Shown: positions 19,585 to 28,669 of the stretch, piece after piece
How the letters are laid out: each line of letters opens with the position of its first letter
Numbering within the stretch: the stretch's first letter is position 1
DNA from: Schlesneria sp. DSM 10557
GTDB lineage: Bacteria; Planctomycetota; Planctomycetia; Planctomycetales; Planctomycetaceae
Assembly: GCF_041860085.1 (NCBI RefSeq)
Contig: NZ_CP124747.1
Coordinates: 1,922,001 to 1,986,000 of the forward strand
DNA: 64,000 nucleotides
Direction of reading: 5' to 3'
Made by a program: the position numbers and the translations under genes
Notes under the pieces: generated by a model
What the model saw: the letters and a program-made list of their open reading frames with translations, nothing else
What the model was told of the DNA's origin: nothing
Database searches by the model: none

Positions 19585-22500
19585 ATGCTTGCCCGCTTTT
19601 TTATTGAACGGCCCGTTTTTGCGATCGTCATTTCGCTGGTGATCGTCTTCGCAGGCATCGCTGCTTACTTCACGCTTCCCATCGCTCAATACCCGGAAAT
19701 CACGCCTCCCACCGTCGAAGTCTCATGCAGCTATCCCGGCGCGAGTGCAAGCGTTGTGCAAGAGACCATTGCGTCCCCCATCGAGCAGGAAGTCAACGGC
19801 GTCGAAAAGATGCTGTACATGTCGTCGCAGTGCACCAACGACGGAACGTATCGACTGACCATCACCTTCGAATTGGGGACGAACCTGGATATGGCTCAGG
19901 TCCTTGTCCAGAACCGAGTCGCTCTTGCCCTGCCCAAACTGCCCGACGTGGTCAAAACGACCGGTGTCAGTACCAAGAAAAAATCCCCCAGTATCCTGCT
20001 CGTCGTCAACCTGTCCTCAGACATCAACGAGGCAACCGGACAGCCCCACTTAAACCAGCTTTTTCTGAGCAACTATGCGACCCTGCAGATGCGGGATGAC
20101 CTTTTACGCATCAAAGGTGTTGGCGATGTGACGTTTCTCGGTCAGCAGGATTACAGTATGCGGATCTGGCTGAATCCGCAGAAAATGGCATCCCGTAATC
20201 TGACCGCCGGCGATGTCGTCAACTCGCTGAAAGAGCAGAACGTCCAGGTCGCAGCAGGGCGGGTCGGCCAGCCCCCTGTTTCTGAATCTCTCGACTTCCA
20301 GTACACATTGAACACATTGGGCCGACTGACAGAAGCGTCCGAGTTTGAACAAATCATTGTGAAGACCGGAAACAAAGGTCAGCCAACGCGACTGGGTGAA
20401 ATCGCCAAGATTGAACTTGGTGCCAAGAACGAAGACACCGCCTGCACGCTCGATGGCAAACCCTCAGTAGGGATGGCCGTGTTTCAGCTTCCCGGGTCCA
20501 ACGCTCTGGAGACGGCCAAACGTGTCCGCGAGAAAGTGGCTCAGCTCGCGTCGATTTTTCCCAACGGAATGCGTTCAGCAATCGTGTACGACACGACCCC
20601 ATTCATTGAAGAATCGGTGAATGAGGTTTTTAAGTCACTGCGGGATGCCGTCATCCTTGTCGCCATCGTCGTGCTGCTGTTCCTTCAGGACTGGAAGTCG
20701 ATGACCCTGCCCATGATCGACGTTCCAGTTTCGTTGATCGGGACCATGGCCGTGATGTCGGTGATGGGATTCACACTCAATAACCTGACCCTGTTCGGGC
20801 TGGTGCTGGCAATCGGGATCGTCGTCGATGATGCGATTGTTGTCCTGGAAGGAATTGAACGCTGGCTTGAGAAGGGATACGACGCGAAGACCGCGACGAT
20901 CAATGCGATGAATGAGCTGACCGGGCCGATTATCGCCATCACGCTCGTGCTGAGCTCTGTGTTTCTTCCCAGCGCCCTGCTCGGAGGAATCAGCGGTCAA
21001 TTCTACCGGCAATTCGCGCTGACGATTTCGGTCTCGATGATCATCTCAGCCGTGAACGCTCTCACGATGACTCCATCGCGCGCGGTGCAGATCTTCAAGA
21101 ATCGCAAACACGGGCACGATGACCGTGAGGCCCTGCCATGGTGGGGATACATGGGCCTGCTCGGTTGGGCCAGTGCAGCATGGCTGAAGCCCCTTGTCAC
21201 GACTCTGATACCACTCCCTGAATCCGAGTACGCACAGTGGGGCCTTTGGATCGGCCTGATGATTCCGGGGATGATCGTCGGCTGGTTGATCTGGAAGCCG
21301 GTCAATCAGTTTCTTTCCAGTTGTTTCAAATTGTTCAACCGTGGATTCGACGCGCTGACCAGAGTCTACGGACGGATTGTTTCGAGCCTGTTGCGTGTCA
21401 GTTTCCTCGTCATGGTGGTTTATGGCGGTCTTCTGGTCGCAACCTATTTCGGACTGACCAGGACCCCGGTCGGATTTATTCCGGCACAGGATAAGGGGTA
21501 CCTGCTGGTCAACATGCAGCTTCCCGATTCCGCATCACTGGACCGATCGATCGATGTGATGAAGCGAGTTGAGAAAATCGCGCAGGAGACCGAGGGAGTA
21601 GCCCATACGACAGGGATTGCCGGTCAATCAATCATTCTCAACGCCGTGGGCTCTAACTTTGCATCGATGTTCATCATTCTAGACGACTTCCACCATCGCC
21701 ACAGTCCGTCTCTCGGAGCGAACGCAATCGCGGCCAAGCTGCGGCAACGAATGGTGAGCGAAATCCTGGACGCACAGATCGCTGTTTTCGGCGCACCTCC
21801 TGTTGACGGTCTGGGATCGGCCGGGGGCTTCAAGATTATGGTCCAGGACCGTGCCGATCAGGGTTTGGGTGAACTTCAGGATCGCGCTGATCAGGTCGCC
21901 GTGCGAGGCAATCAGGAGCCCGGTATCGTGGGCATGTTCAATAGCTTCCGAGCGGATACGCCTCAGCTCTATATTGACATTGATAGAACGAAATGTAAGG
22001 CGCTGGGAGTACCACTGAGTGACGCCTTCCAGACCTTGCAGGTTTACATGGGCAGTTCGTATGTCAACGACTTCAACCGGTTCGGTCGTACTTGGCAAGT
22101 CAACATTCAGGCCGATGCCGAGTTCCGAATGCAGGCGGAAGACGTTCGCGCACTCAAGGTCCGCAACGTCGAAGGAAACATGGTCCCACTGGGAACCATT
22201 GCCAAGATCGAAGACATCGGCGGCCCCATTCTGATCAACCGCTACAACATGTACCCCGCAGCCCCCATCAATGGTGGCTCACTTCCGGGCGTCAGCTCTG
22301 GCGACATGATTGCGGCCGTCGAACGAGCCGCCGACGCGGAGCTGTCCGACGCAATGACGTACGAATGGACCGAGCTGACTTTCCTGCAGTTACAGGAAGG
22401 CTCGACGGCAGGGCGAGCCTTACTGGGTGCTCTCATCCTCGTGTTCCTTGTGCTTTCGGCCCAGTACGAGAGTTGGTCGATGCCTATGTCGGTGCTGCTG

Positions 22501-22971
22501 GTGGTCCCGATGTGTCTGTTGAGTGCGGTGATCGGAATCTGGATGACCCACCTCGACATCAACATTTTCGTGCAGGTCGGTTTCATCGTGCTGGTGGGAC
22601 TGGCCGCGAAAAATGCCATTCTGATTGTCGAAACCGCGCGCGAGCGACGGCATAAAGGAATGTCGGCTCATGATGCCGCGGTGGAAGCCTCAAAGGAGCG
22701 ACTGCGACCCATCGTGATGACTTCACTCGCGTTCATCCTGGGCGTGGTGCCACTGGTCTTCTCGAGAGGGGCCGGTGCCGAAATGCGGCAGACACTGGGG
22801 ATCGCCGTATTCTCCGGGATGATTGGCGTGACCCTGTTCGGGATCTTCCTGACCCCCGTCTTCTATCGAGTTCTCGATTATTTCTCGGCTGCTCCCACAA
22901 CAGCATCTTCCGACACGAGTGCAGAGCTGTCGCCCACAGACACTTCGACGACGCCAGCAGCGCAACAATAG
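19585..22971 (+). CDS. RND multidrug efflux permease, HAE1 (AcrB/MexB) family
   Basis: 1128 aa inner-membrane proton-driven pump. The N-terminus FFIERPVFAIVISLVIVFAG is typical. The TM4 proton-relay pair is Asp415/Asp416 in GIVVDDAIVVLEG, and the TM10 lysine motif GLAAKNAIL is present, so it should be active. It exceeds AcrB by about 80 residues, mostly from a segment around residues 505-590 between the two transmembrane halves that adds two hydrophobic stretches (WASAAWLKPLV, WIGLMIPGMIVGWLIW). The C-terminal ~25 residues are Ser/Thr-rich. It follows its adaptor on the same strand, and a hairpin at 23023-23056 follows the stop. Confidence 0.94.
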   Translation: MLARFFIERPVFAIVISLVIVFAGIAAYFTLPIAQYPEITPPTVEVSCSYPGASASVVQETIASPIEQEVNGVEKMLYMSSQCTNDGTYRLTITFELGTNLDMAQVLVQNRVALALPKLPDVVKTTGVSTKKKSPSILLVVNLSSDINEATGQPHLNQLFLSNYATLQMRDDLLRIKGVGDVTFLGQQDYSMRIWLNPQKMASRNLTAGDVVNSLKEQNVQVAAGRVGQPPVSESLDFQYTLNTLGRLTEASEFEQIIVKTGNKGQPTRLGEIAKIELGAKNEDTACTLDGKPSVGMAVFQLPGSNALETAKRVREKVAQLASIFPNGMRSAIVYDTTPFIEESVNEVFKSLRDAVILVAIVVLLFLQDWKSMTLPMIDVPVSLIGTMAVMSVMGFTLNNLTLFGLVLAIGIVVDDAIVVLEGIERWLEKGYDAKTATINAMNELTGPIIAITLVLSSVFLPSALLGGISGQFYRQFALTISVSMIISAVNALTMTPSRAVQIFKNRKHGHDDREALPWWGYMGLLGWASAAWLKPLVTTLIPLPESEYAQWGLWIGLMIPGMIVGWLIWKPVNQFLSSCFKLFNRGFDALTRVYGRIVSSLLRVSFLVMVVYGGLLVATYFGLTRTPVGFIPAQDKGYLLVNMQLPDSASLDRSIDVMKRVEKIAQETEGVAHTTGIAGQSIILNAVGSNFASMFIILDDFHHRHSPSLGANAIAAKLRQRMVSEILDAQIAVFGAPPVDGLGSAGGFKIMVQDRADQGLGELQDRADQVAVRGNQEPGIVGMFNSFRADTPQLYIDIDRTKCKALGVPLSDAFQTLQVYMGSSYVNDFNRFGRTWQVNIQADAEFRMQAEDVRALKVRNVEGNMVPLGTIAKIEDIGGPILINRYNMYPAAPINGGSLPGVSSGDMIAAVERAADAELSDAMTYEWTELTFLQLQEGSTAGRALLGALILVFLVLSAQYESWSMPMSVLLVVPMCLLSAVIGIWMTHLDINIFVQVGFIVLVGLAAKNAILIVETARERRHKGMSAHDAAVEASKERLRPIVMTSLAFILGVVPLVFSRGAGAEMRQTLGIAVFSGMIGVTLFGIFLTPVFYRVLDYFSAAPTTASSDTSAELSPTDTSTTPAAQQ

Positions 22972-23022
22972 TCGGGGAGATGAATTTCGTAGCGCGAACT
23001 GAGCGGTACCGACGAATTAAGA

Positions 23023-23056
23023 GAAGACGCCGAGAGTTCATTCTCCCGGCGTCTTC
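23023..23056 (+). terminator. Terminator-type hairpin after the RND operon
   Basis: A 14-bp stem with one mismatch (GAAGACGCCG... / ...CGGCGTCTTC) and a 6-base loop begins 51 bases after the permease stop. Only a weak T-tract follows, so it is either an intrinsic terminator with a poor tail or a transcript-stabilising hairpin. Confidence 0.6.
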
Positions 23057-23059
23057 GTC

Positions 23060-24186
23060 GTTGCCTGCTGAGTCATTGTGTTGCTCACATGTCATCTTGC
23101 ACTGCTCAGGGGTGGCGTTCTCCGCGGACCGGGCGTCGCTTCGAGCTTTAACACTGTGGCGAGGTCCATGTACGGCTCGCGTCATTTGAGTCTACTGTCC
23201 CACCCCCTCAATCCGCAGAGAATGCCCGACGATCTCAAGTTGCAACCGTCCACCGCCATGCCGATCGCGCAGGCGGAAGACGCGCTTTGCTCGAATTGTC
23301 AAATATCACTGATGCCGTCGACGTGGATTGAAACTCCCCACAAAACCGAAGCGGGAAGGGGACTCGAAGGGATCATCGGGGTTCCACCCTCGTTCTGGTC
23401 TTGCGACCAGGAGGCGATTAGACCGGGTGAACATGGGACTGGTTCACCCAGTGTTCCCTGCCAGAGTGCCTGTTCCTGTTCTTCAGTATTCTTGACTCGG
23501 TTTATTCCCGGAAAGTGGTTCCCGGTCAGGGTTTCGATGCCAGTCTTCTCCGTCGCCGATGTCGTACCTAATCGACTTGATCGAGTGCCATGATGCGGGA
23601 AGTTCGGCCGCGTCCCGAAATGTGTTGGCCAGTCAGGCCAGTCCGCCGAAAGTTACTTAAACCGTGATGATTGCACCACATGGGACTGGCCACCAGCTGG
23701 CCAGGAATTGGCCAGCTGGCCAGTCCCTTCCGCTCGTCGCTTCTGGATCCTCCGGAACCGGTCGGAAAGTTGGCGCCGCCCACCATCAAGACAGAAGCAG
23801 TCCGCCGCTGCTTCTTTTCTGTACCGCCACACGCCATCACAGTTTCTGCACGAAAATCCATTTCCGATCTCAGCCACCGCTGCCTCCCAGAACGGTTCAC
23901 GTTCTCCCGGCTTCAACCCAACCACCGCCGCTGTCGACCCCTTCAACTCACCTTCCACTGTTCGACTATCGCCTTCCAGCTAAATGATCCAATCAATCAC
24001 CAGGGAATGGCACCGACGGACCAACTCCCAATGCACAGATCCCAGCTCTAAGAACGTCAAGCCCCACAATCCGGCCACCTCGCGCCGAGTGTCTCCCTTG
24101 CCGACAGCAGATCGGCCACAGCAAGCAGTGTCCGGATCAAGTCGCAACGCCGCGAGCTCAAACATCCAAACCTCTGGAATGATGGC
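23060..24186. other. Long region without a recognisable gene
   Basis: About 1.1 kb between the RND terminator and the IS630 left end. Several open frames exist on both strands (for example 23078-23593 plus, 23653-23958 minus), but none has a recognisable fold or good ribosome site. It contains a small inverted repeat around 23425-23447 and a strong palindrome at 23682-23727. It may be a decayed locus. Confidence 0.4.
23682..23727. repeat. 46-base near-perfect palindrome built from TGGCCAG units
   Basis: The outer arms GGGACTGGCCA / TGGCCAGTCCC enclose an inner pair CTGGCCA / TGGCCAG around a GGAAT centre, giving a nested cruciform-capable structure. Related TGGCCAGTC and AGGCCAGTC words occur some 60 bases upstream (23626-23643). 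No role can be assigned. Confidence 0.7.
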
Positions 24187-25368
24187 TAAATCACCGTGCG
24201 CGAATATGCTCGGTCAGTAGTTGAAAAAAAGGAATCGCTCCAAGGGTATAATTGGGTGTGGTTTGGAACCAATTATTCTAAGGAGAGATTCCCTTGGAAG
24301 GAATTATTCAAAGCCCGAGTCGTCATGACAAGCGGCGAATTCTGAAGAACATGCGGAGATGCCGTAACGGACAATTGAAGATTCGTTATCAAATCGTCCT
24401 CAATCTTCTAGAGGGCGACAGCGTGGCGAAGATTGCGAGGATGCTGAGAGTCGCGGAGTCGACCGTTCGTCGCGTCAGGGAACGATTTCTGGCTGCTGGG
24501 GAAGCGGGGCTTGTTGATCGTCGCGAGGAGAACGGGGATCGCAAACTGGACGAGGAATACCTGGGTCGCCTGTATGAGGTGGTGGCCTCGTCTCCTGAAG
24601 AGTTTGGCTGGACGCGTCCCACCTGGACCAGGGAAATGCTCGTTAAAGTACTCAAGCGGGAGACGGGAATCCGCATTCATGTGGCCACGATGAGCCGTGC
24701 CCTGAAAATGATCGGCGCTCGCCGTGGCAGACCCAAAGCGACGGTCGGTTGCCCATGGTCGGAACCTGCAAAACGCCGGAAACTGCGACAGATTCAGCGA
24801 CTCATTGCCCGGCTCCCGCAGGATGAAGTCCTGGTCTATGTCGATGAAGTGGATATTCACTTGAATCCGAAAATCGGGCTGGACTGGATGGTTCGCGGCC
24901 AACAAAAACAGGTGTCCACTCCGGGAAAGAACGTGAAACGGTATCTGGCGGGCGCCTTGGATTCACGGACGGGTGAACTCACCTGGGTGGAAGGAGAGCG
25001 AAAGACCAGCCTGCTCTTCATCTTGTTACTTTGGAAACTCGTCACAAGTTACCCGGGTGCAAAGCGAATTCATGTGATCCTGGATAACTATTCGATTCAC
25101 AGTACGGAACAGGTGCGACTCAGTTTGGCGACGGAGCAAGGCCAGCGACTGCAGCTCCATTTTCTTCCACCCTACTGTCCCGATGACAATAAGATCGAGC
25201 GTGTCTGGCAGGATCTTCATGCCAACGTCACCCGGAACCATACTCGGCCGACCATGCCCGAACTCATGAGCAACGTTCGGCGCTACCTCAGAAAACGGAA
25301 CCACGACAAACACAAACAGTTGCTCTCATAGGATGCTTACCCGAGCATATTCGCGCACGGTGATTTAG
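24187..25368 (+). mobile_element. IS630-family insertion sequence, apparently complete
   Basis: A single transposase gene is bounded by inverted repeats that are identical over 28 bases (24186-24213 and 25342-25369), starting AATCACCGTGCG after the flanking TA dinucleotide at each end. IS630 elements insert at and duplicate TA, which fits TA at 24187-24188 and 25367-25368. Perfect termini and an intact gene indicate a recent or still active copy. Confidence 0.93.
24294..25331 (+). CDS. IS630-family DDE transposase
   Basis: 345 aa from a TTG start at 24294 preceded by a strong AAGGAGAG ribosome site. The N-terminal ~120 residues contain a helix-turn-helix (VAKIARMLRVAESTVRRVRERF) and a winged-helix linker. 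The catalytic DDE triad is visible: VDEVDIHLNP, VILDNYSIH, and PPYCPDDNKIERVW. The C-terminus is basic (RRYLRKRNHDKHKQ). It catalyses cut-and-paste transposition at TA. The gene is uninterrupted and the element ends are intact. Confidence 0.93.
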   Translation: MEGIIQSPSRHDKRRILKNMRRCRNGQLKIRYQIVLNLLEGDSVAKIARMLRVAESTVRRVRERFLAAGEAGLVDRREENGDRKLDEEYLGRLYEVVASSPEEFGWTRPTWTREMLVKVLKRETGIRIHVATMSRALKMIGARRGRPKATVGCPWSEPAKRRKLRQIQRLIARLPQDEVLVYVDEVDIHLNPKIGLDWMVRGQQKQVSTPGKNVKRYLAGALDSRTGELTWVEGERKTSLLFILLLWKLVTSYPGAKRIHVILDNYSIHSTEQVRLSLATEQGQRLQLHFLPPYCPDDNKIERVWQDLHANVTRNHTRPTMPELMSNVRRYLRKRNHDKHKQLLS

Positions 25369-25650
25369 TATCGTGTTTTGCCTGCTGTCGAGAGAGGGTA
25401 GTGCAATGCGCGACAAGTGTTGTAGTCGTCGGTGTGATCGTCTTTTGTGCTTTATTCTGGTTTTATCTGGTCGCATTGGTAGGCGTCTAAAGCAAGGCTT
25501 GCATCAAAATGGCCGCAGAATTGTCCACCAAGATTCAGAGATGAGTCAAGGTGATGACGATTTCACCGACAGTTCAACTCACAAAAAATTAATGGTCCAT
25601 CAGATTTTGGTGTGGGTTTGGTATGATTTTTCAATTTCCAAGCAGTTGGA

Positions 25651-25836
25651 ATGGTGCAGGATCGGGAACTGTACCAGCAGATCTTGGGGTTGAAGAGTCC
25701 TTGGACGGTTTCTGGCGTCACCTTGGATACCGAGCAGTCACTGGTTGAAGTCCGTGTCGAGCATCCTTCGGGGACGAGGTTTTGCTGTCCGGACTGTCAG
25801 CAAGAACTATGCTGCTATGACGCGGCTATCGCGTAG
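25651..25836 (+). pseudogene. ISL3-family transposase, N-terminal fragment
   Basis: A 61-codon frame reading LYQQILGLKSPWTVSGV...EHPSGTRFCCPDCQQELCCYD matches the N-terminus of ISL3 transposases, including the CPDC zinc-finger start. Homology stops abruptly at about 25825 and the frame ends shortly after, so the catalytic part is missing. A GATTTTGGT word just upstream (about 25606) recurs near the ISL3 C-terminal fragment at 32510 and may be a terminal-repeat relic. Confidence 0.75.
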
Positions 25837-25884
25837 ATCGACAATTTGGGCAGACTGGCGCGAGGATGCAACCGGTCTTCCGCG

Positions 25885-26098
25885 CTAGGCTGCCAGGATT
25901 TCGATTTTGTCAATGAGTTGTGTGAAGGATTTGTTCGTTTCGTTGATTCTGTGAATTCTGTGCTGGTGAAAATCGTCCCAGTAGGATGACCAATGCATGG
26001 CGTGGAGATCGAGCACGGCTTGGGCGCGGTTTGGGGCCGTCGCATCCCGCTACGTTCCATGCGATCCTTGACCAGGTGACGGCAGGCTCCTTCGATTA
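25885..26098 (-). pseudogene. ISKra4-family transposase, C-terminal fragment with frameshift
   Basis: The minus strand encodes VIEGACRHLVKDRMERSGM, the conserved C-terminal signature of ISKra4 transposases, and then, after a frame change near 26035, AVLDLHAMHWSSYWDDFHQHR running to a TAG at 25885-25887. Both pieces are in the expected order and distance, so this is the tail of one gene broken by an indel. The catalytic domain upstream is absent. The ISKra4 tail begins about 50 bases beyond the ISL3 fragment. Confidence 0.7.
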
Positions 26099-26198
26099 CT
26101 CGTAAGCGCACGGTGAAGTGCATCTTGAGCCATGCTTTAGTCTGAGTGGGTTTTGTTACCCATTCGGATTGGAGATGGCGAGATGTCGCAGGTTGGTT

Positions 26199-26652
26199 CA
26201 CGCAGTCGTGTCAACATGATATGCTGTGTCCCTGTTGTGTCCGCACCCGCGATGGGCTCGGATCCTACAACCAATCAGCAGTTGTTCGCTTCTTTTGCGA
26301 TCCGGCCAGAGCAGCAGTAGGTCCAGCAAATTGGTTCGAGTTTTCCACCGCCGAGAAAAGAGAGTTTGATAAATGGTCAACAAATACAAACTCATATGGC
26401 GATCCACCATGTAATACGACCTCCGGCGGTTTCAAGAGCATAAGTGGCGACGTTGAACCGAGTTTTTGGACTCGCTACAGCGAGCAGTCCGGTCCAGAAA
26501 AGACTGCTTCACTTAGAGTGCAGTGGTGCTGATGCATGTACAGATGCCAAGACCAAAAACCGAGCGCAGTCGCAGAGCCGGATTCAGTTTAACTAATTCG
26601 ACCACATACTGACACGCTCGCGTCGACGTTATACACATAAGGGATCTTGGAA
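26199..26652. other. Unassigned stretch in the mobile-element zone
   Basis: Roughly 450 bases between the ISKra4 relic and the secreted orphan. A 128-codon plus-strand frame (26146-26532) crosses it, but it starts inside unlike sequence and has no recognisable protein character. The stretch most likely holds further decayed sequence and the promoter for the gene at 26653. Confidence 0.35.
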
Positions 26653-27693
26653 ATGATTCGGCTAACAACACTATTCCTATTATGCATTTTGTCATCTCGA
26701 CTACTAATGGGGGATGACGCTGTCGCTGATCGGAAAGGCGCTCATAGCGCAATCGAAGATGCCAGGGAAATAGCCAAGAGAATCACTCGGGCGAATTTAA
26801 CCACAATTGTATCTGCATTTAAGTCCGAATCGGACGTAAAGCTTCTTGGCATTTACGGGGAACTAATCGCAGCACATGCTTACATAGCAGTCCTAGAAGA
26901 CTTTTCCAAAGACAAGCATCTTGGGCTGGCATTGCTGAGTGAATGGGAGCTGGTGCGGCGTCAGGTAGAGGCGCTATGGTTGATTGAGGATGGTCAGCTT
27001 TGGCACCTCGCCGAAGACAAGAAGCAGTCGGAAGAAGCTACGCAAGAATTGCGTAAGCTTGCTGGGCGGATTCGATCCGACTTGTTTACGCAATTTGTTG
27101 AGTCGGTCAGAAGCAAAGTCGATGTCGAGATTCCCCAGAGTTGGAGGGATACTATTGTTGGACTTGATTCTGGCTCCCACTATATTTATCCGACGGACGA
27201 AAGTCGTGATGCAACACGAGAGTGCATGCTATCTCAGATGAGTAAGGTGGACATAACCATTAGCAATGAAACAGCAATTGTGGAAATCCGTGCTGCGACA
27301 AAGGCCCCTGCAGTATCCTGGACCGTGAATGTGCCTGCTGGCGTAAATCTTGACGATATACACAACGTCGTAGCTTCAGGGAAGAGATGTTACATTATTT
27401 GGAATTTAGACAAAGGCTCTGTCACCGACCTTACAATCAGCGCTTTTGAGCAAGGGCATCCTGAGAGCATTTGGACGCAGGCATGTTTTCATTCGTATTG
27501 GCTCGCATCGAAGGTTGAAGGCGTGATTGCGGCTTTGCCGGTAGTGTCGCAAGAAAAGGCGACTCTCACAGTGTTCTATGTCTGCTACAGTTCTGTCGGA
27601 ATCGATGTACTCGACGTACGAGATGGCAAACGACGATGGTGCTTTTCGTCCAAGTTACCTCGCCAATTCCTATGCGAAGGGTTTATTGAGTGA
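26653..27693 (+). CDS. Predicted secreted protein of unknown function
   Basis: 346 aa from the ATG at 26653; a TTG six bases earlier is less likely. The N-terminus (MIRLTTLFLLCILSSRLLMG) is a signal peptide. Residues ~25-150 are helical and charged with coiled-coil character (EEATQELRKLAGRIRSD). Residues ~190-340 appear beta-rich, with VDITISNETAIVEIRAATK and a C-terminal VDVRDGKRRWCF-like strand. I recognise no family. Base composition is visibly more A/T rich than the core genes, as for the RDD gene nearby, suggesting transfer. It ends 43 bases before the IS5 left end, so truncation by that insertion cannot be excluded. Confidence 0.6.
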   Translation: MIRLTTLFLLCILSSRLLMGDDAVADRKGAHSAIEDAREIAKRITRANLTTIVSAFKSESDVKLLGIYGELIAAHAYIAVLEDFSKDKHLGLALLSEWELVRRQVEALWLIEDGQLWHLAEDKKQSEEATQELRKLAGRIRSDLFTQFVESVRSKVDVEIPQSWRDTIVGLDSGSHYIYPTDESRDATRECMLSQMSKVDITISNETAIVEIRAATKAPAVSWTVNVPAGVNLDDIHNVVASGKRCYIIWNLDKGSVTDLTISAFEQGHPESIWTQACFHSYWLASKVEGVIAALPVVSQEKATLTVFYVCYSSVGIDVLDVRDGKRRWCFSSKLPRQFLCEGFIE

Positions 27694-27736
27694 AGAACGG
27701 GAGTCGGTGCTGCGAAGCACTTGAAAAACGTCACTA

Positions 27737-28666
27737 GAGGCAGTTTCAAAACTCTGTTTTTGCAATAACGACTCTGGCAGGCAATTTGCATACCGGTAAG
27801 GGAGAAAGGAGTCCCTTACATGCGAATTACCCTGTCCATGTGGCCCCAGCGACGGCGGCCGAATACGACAGGGTCCAGGACGGTCCCGAAGCCTTTTCTT
27901 GATGATGCCCAGTGGAATTCCATCAAAGATCTGTTTGCAAACCCTCTTCCATCCCCACTGGGAGGCCGACCACGAGTCGAGCCTCGACCCTGTCTGGAAG
28001 GAATTTTGTGGGTCCTGAAGAGCGGAGGACGATGGCAAGATTTACCAGAGCGATACCCGTCTCCTGCAACATGCTGGCGAAGGCTCAAGGAGTGGACGGA
28101 GAGAGGAATCATGGTCAAAACGTGGGAACGTCTCCTGAAGTCCCTTGATCGACAGAAACAGCTGAGCTGGTCGCAGGCAATGGGTGATGGCACCTTTTCG
28201 CCTGCAAAAAGGGGGCGCAGAGGTTGGCAAGACCAAGAAAGGCAAAGGAACGAAACTCATGCTGATGACGGACGGTAACGGCGTCCCCATCTCGGGGTTC
28301 ACCATTTCTGCACAGGTCGCCGAAGTCACCACGATCGAGACGCTGGTCGACATTCAAGTTGCTGGCCAGAAACCGGAGAGGCTGCTGTACGATAAGGCTG
28401 CCGATGCGGATTGGATTCGTGATACGCTCCAACTGCGAGGTATCGAGCAAATCACACCCCACCGAAAAGGCCGGAAGAAGCCGTCTCGACAAGACGGGCG
28501 AAGCCTGAGGAGATATGCGAGTCGCTGGAAAGTGGAACGCACGATCAGCTGGTTAGGCTATCAAAGAAGGCTTCTTGTCCGGCATGAATACTACCCACAT
28601 CTCTTCGAAGGTTTTTTCCACCTCGCCTGCCTAATGATATGCTTGAACCGGTTTTGAAACTGCTTC
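27737..28666 (+). mobile_element. IS5-family element (two-frame type), copy 1
   Basis: Inverted repeats GA(G/A)GCAGTTTCAAAAC lie at 27737-27752 and, inverted, at 28651-28666, flanking a transposase split over two frames. No target-site duplication is visible. A decayed copy of the same element's 3' end starts immediately to the right. Confidence 0.85.
27820..28657 (+). pseudogene. IS5-family transposase in two frames joined by a +1 shift
   Basis: The first frame (27820-28278) encodes the N-terminal domain (LDDAQWNSIKDLF, RPCLEGILWVLKSGGRWQDLP) through the first catalytic Asp (GDGTFSPAK). The second frame (to 28657) continues GAEVGKTKKGKGTKLMLM, contains the second Asp region (DKAADADWIRD) and the WKVERTISWLG Glu segment, and reaches the C-terminus. 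The frames meet at an AAAAAGGGGG tract (about 28206-28215), where a +1 shift or removal of one G restores one protein. This is either programmed frameshifting, as known for some IS5 subgroups, or an inactivating indel. Confidence 0.8.
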
Positions 28667-28669
28667 GAC

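Noticed and set aside
20635-21012. Minus-strand His/Asp-rich frame inside the RND permease
   Set aside because: Antisense shadow of transmembrane codons; no independent signal.
23078-23593. Open frame of ~170 codons after the RND operon (plus strand)
   Set aside because: No ribosome site, no recognisable domain, composition and residue order look random; it crosses the RND terminator's 3' side and repeat-like words.
23653-23958. Minus-strand frame of ~100 codons over the palindrome
   Set aside because: It includes the 46-base palindrome within its coding sequence and has no family character.
26146-26532. Plus-strand frame of 128 codons in the mobile zone
   Set aside because: Starts inside sequence upstream of an ISKra4 relic on the other strand, no ribosome site, no recognisable protein features.
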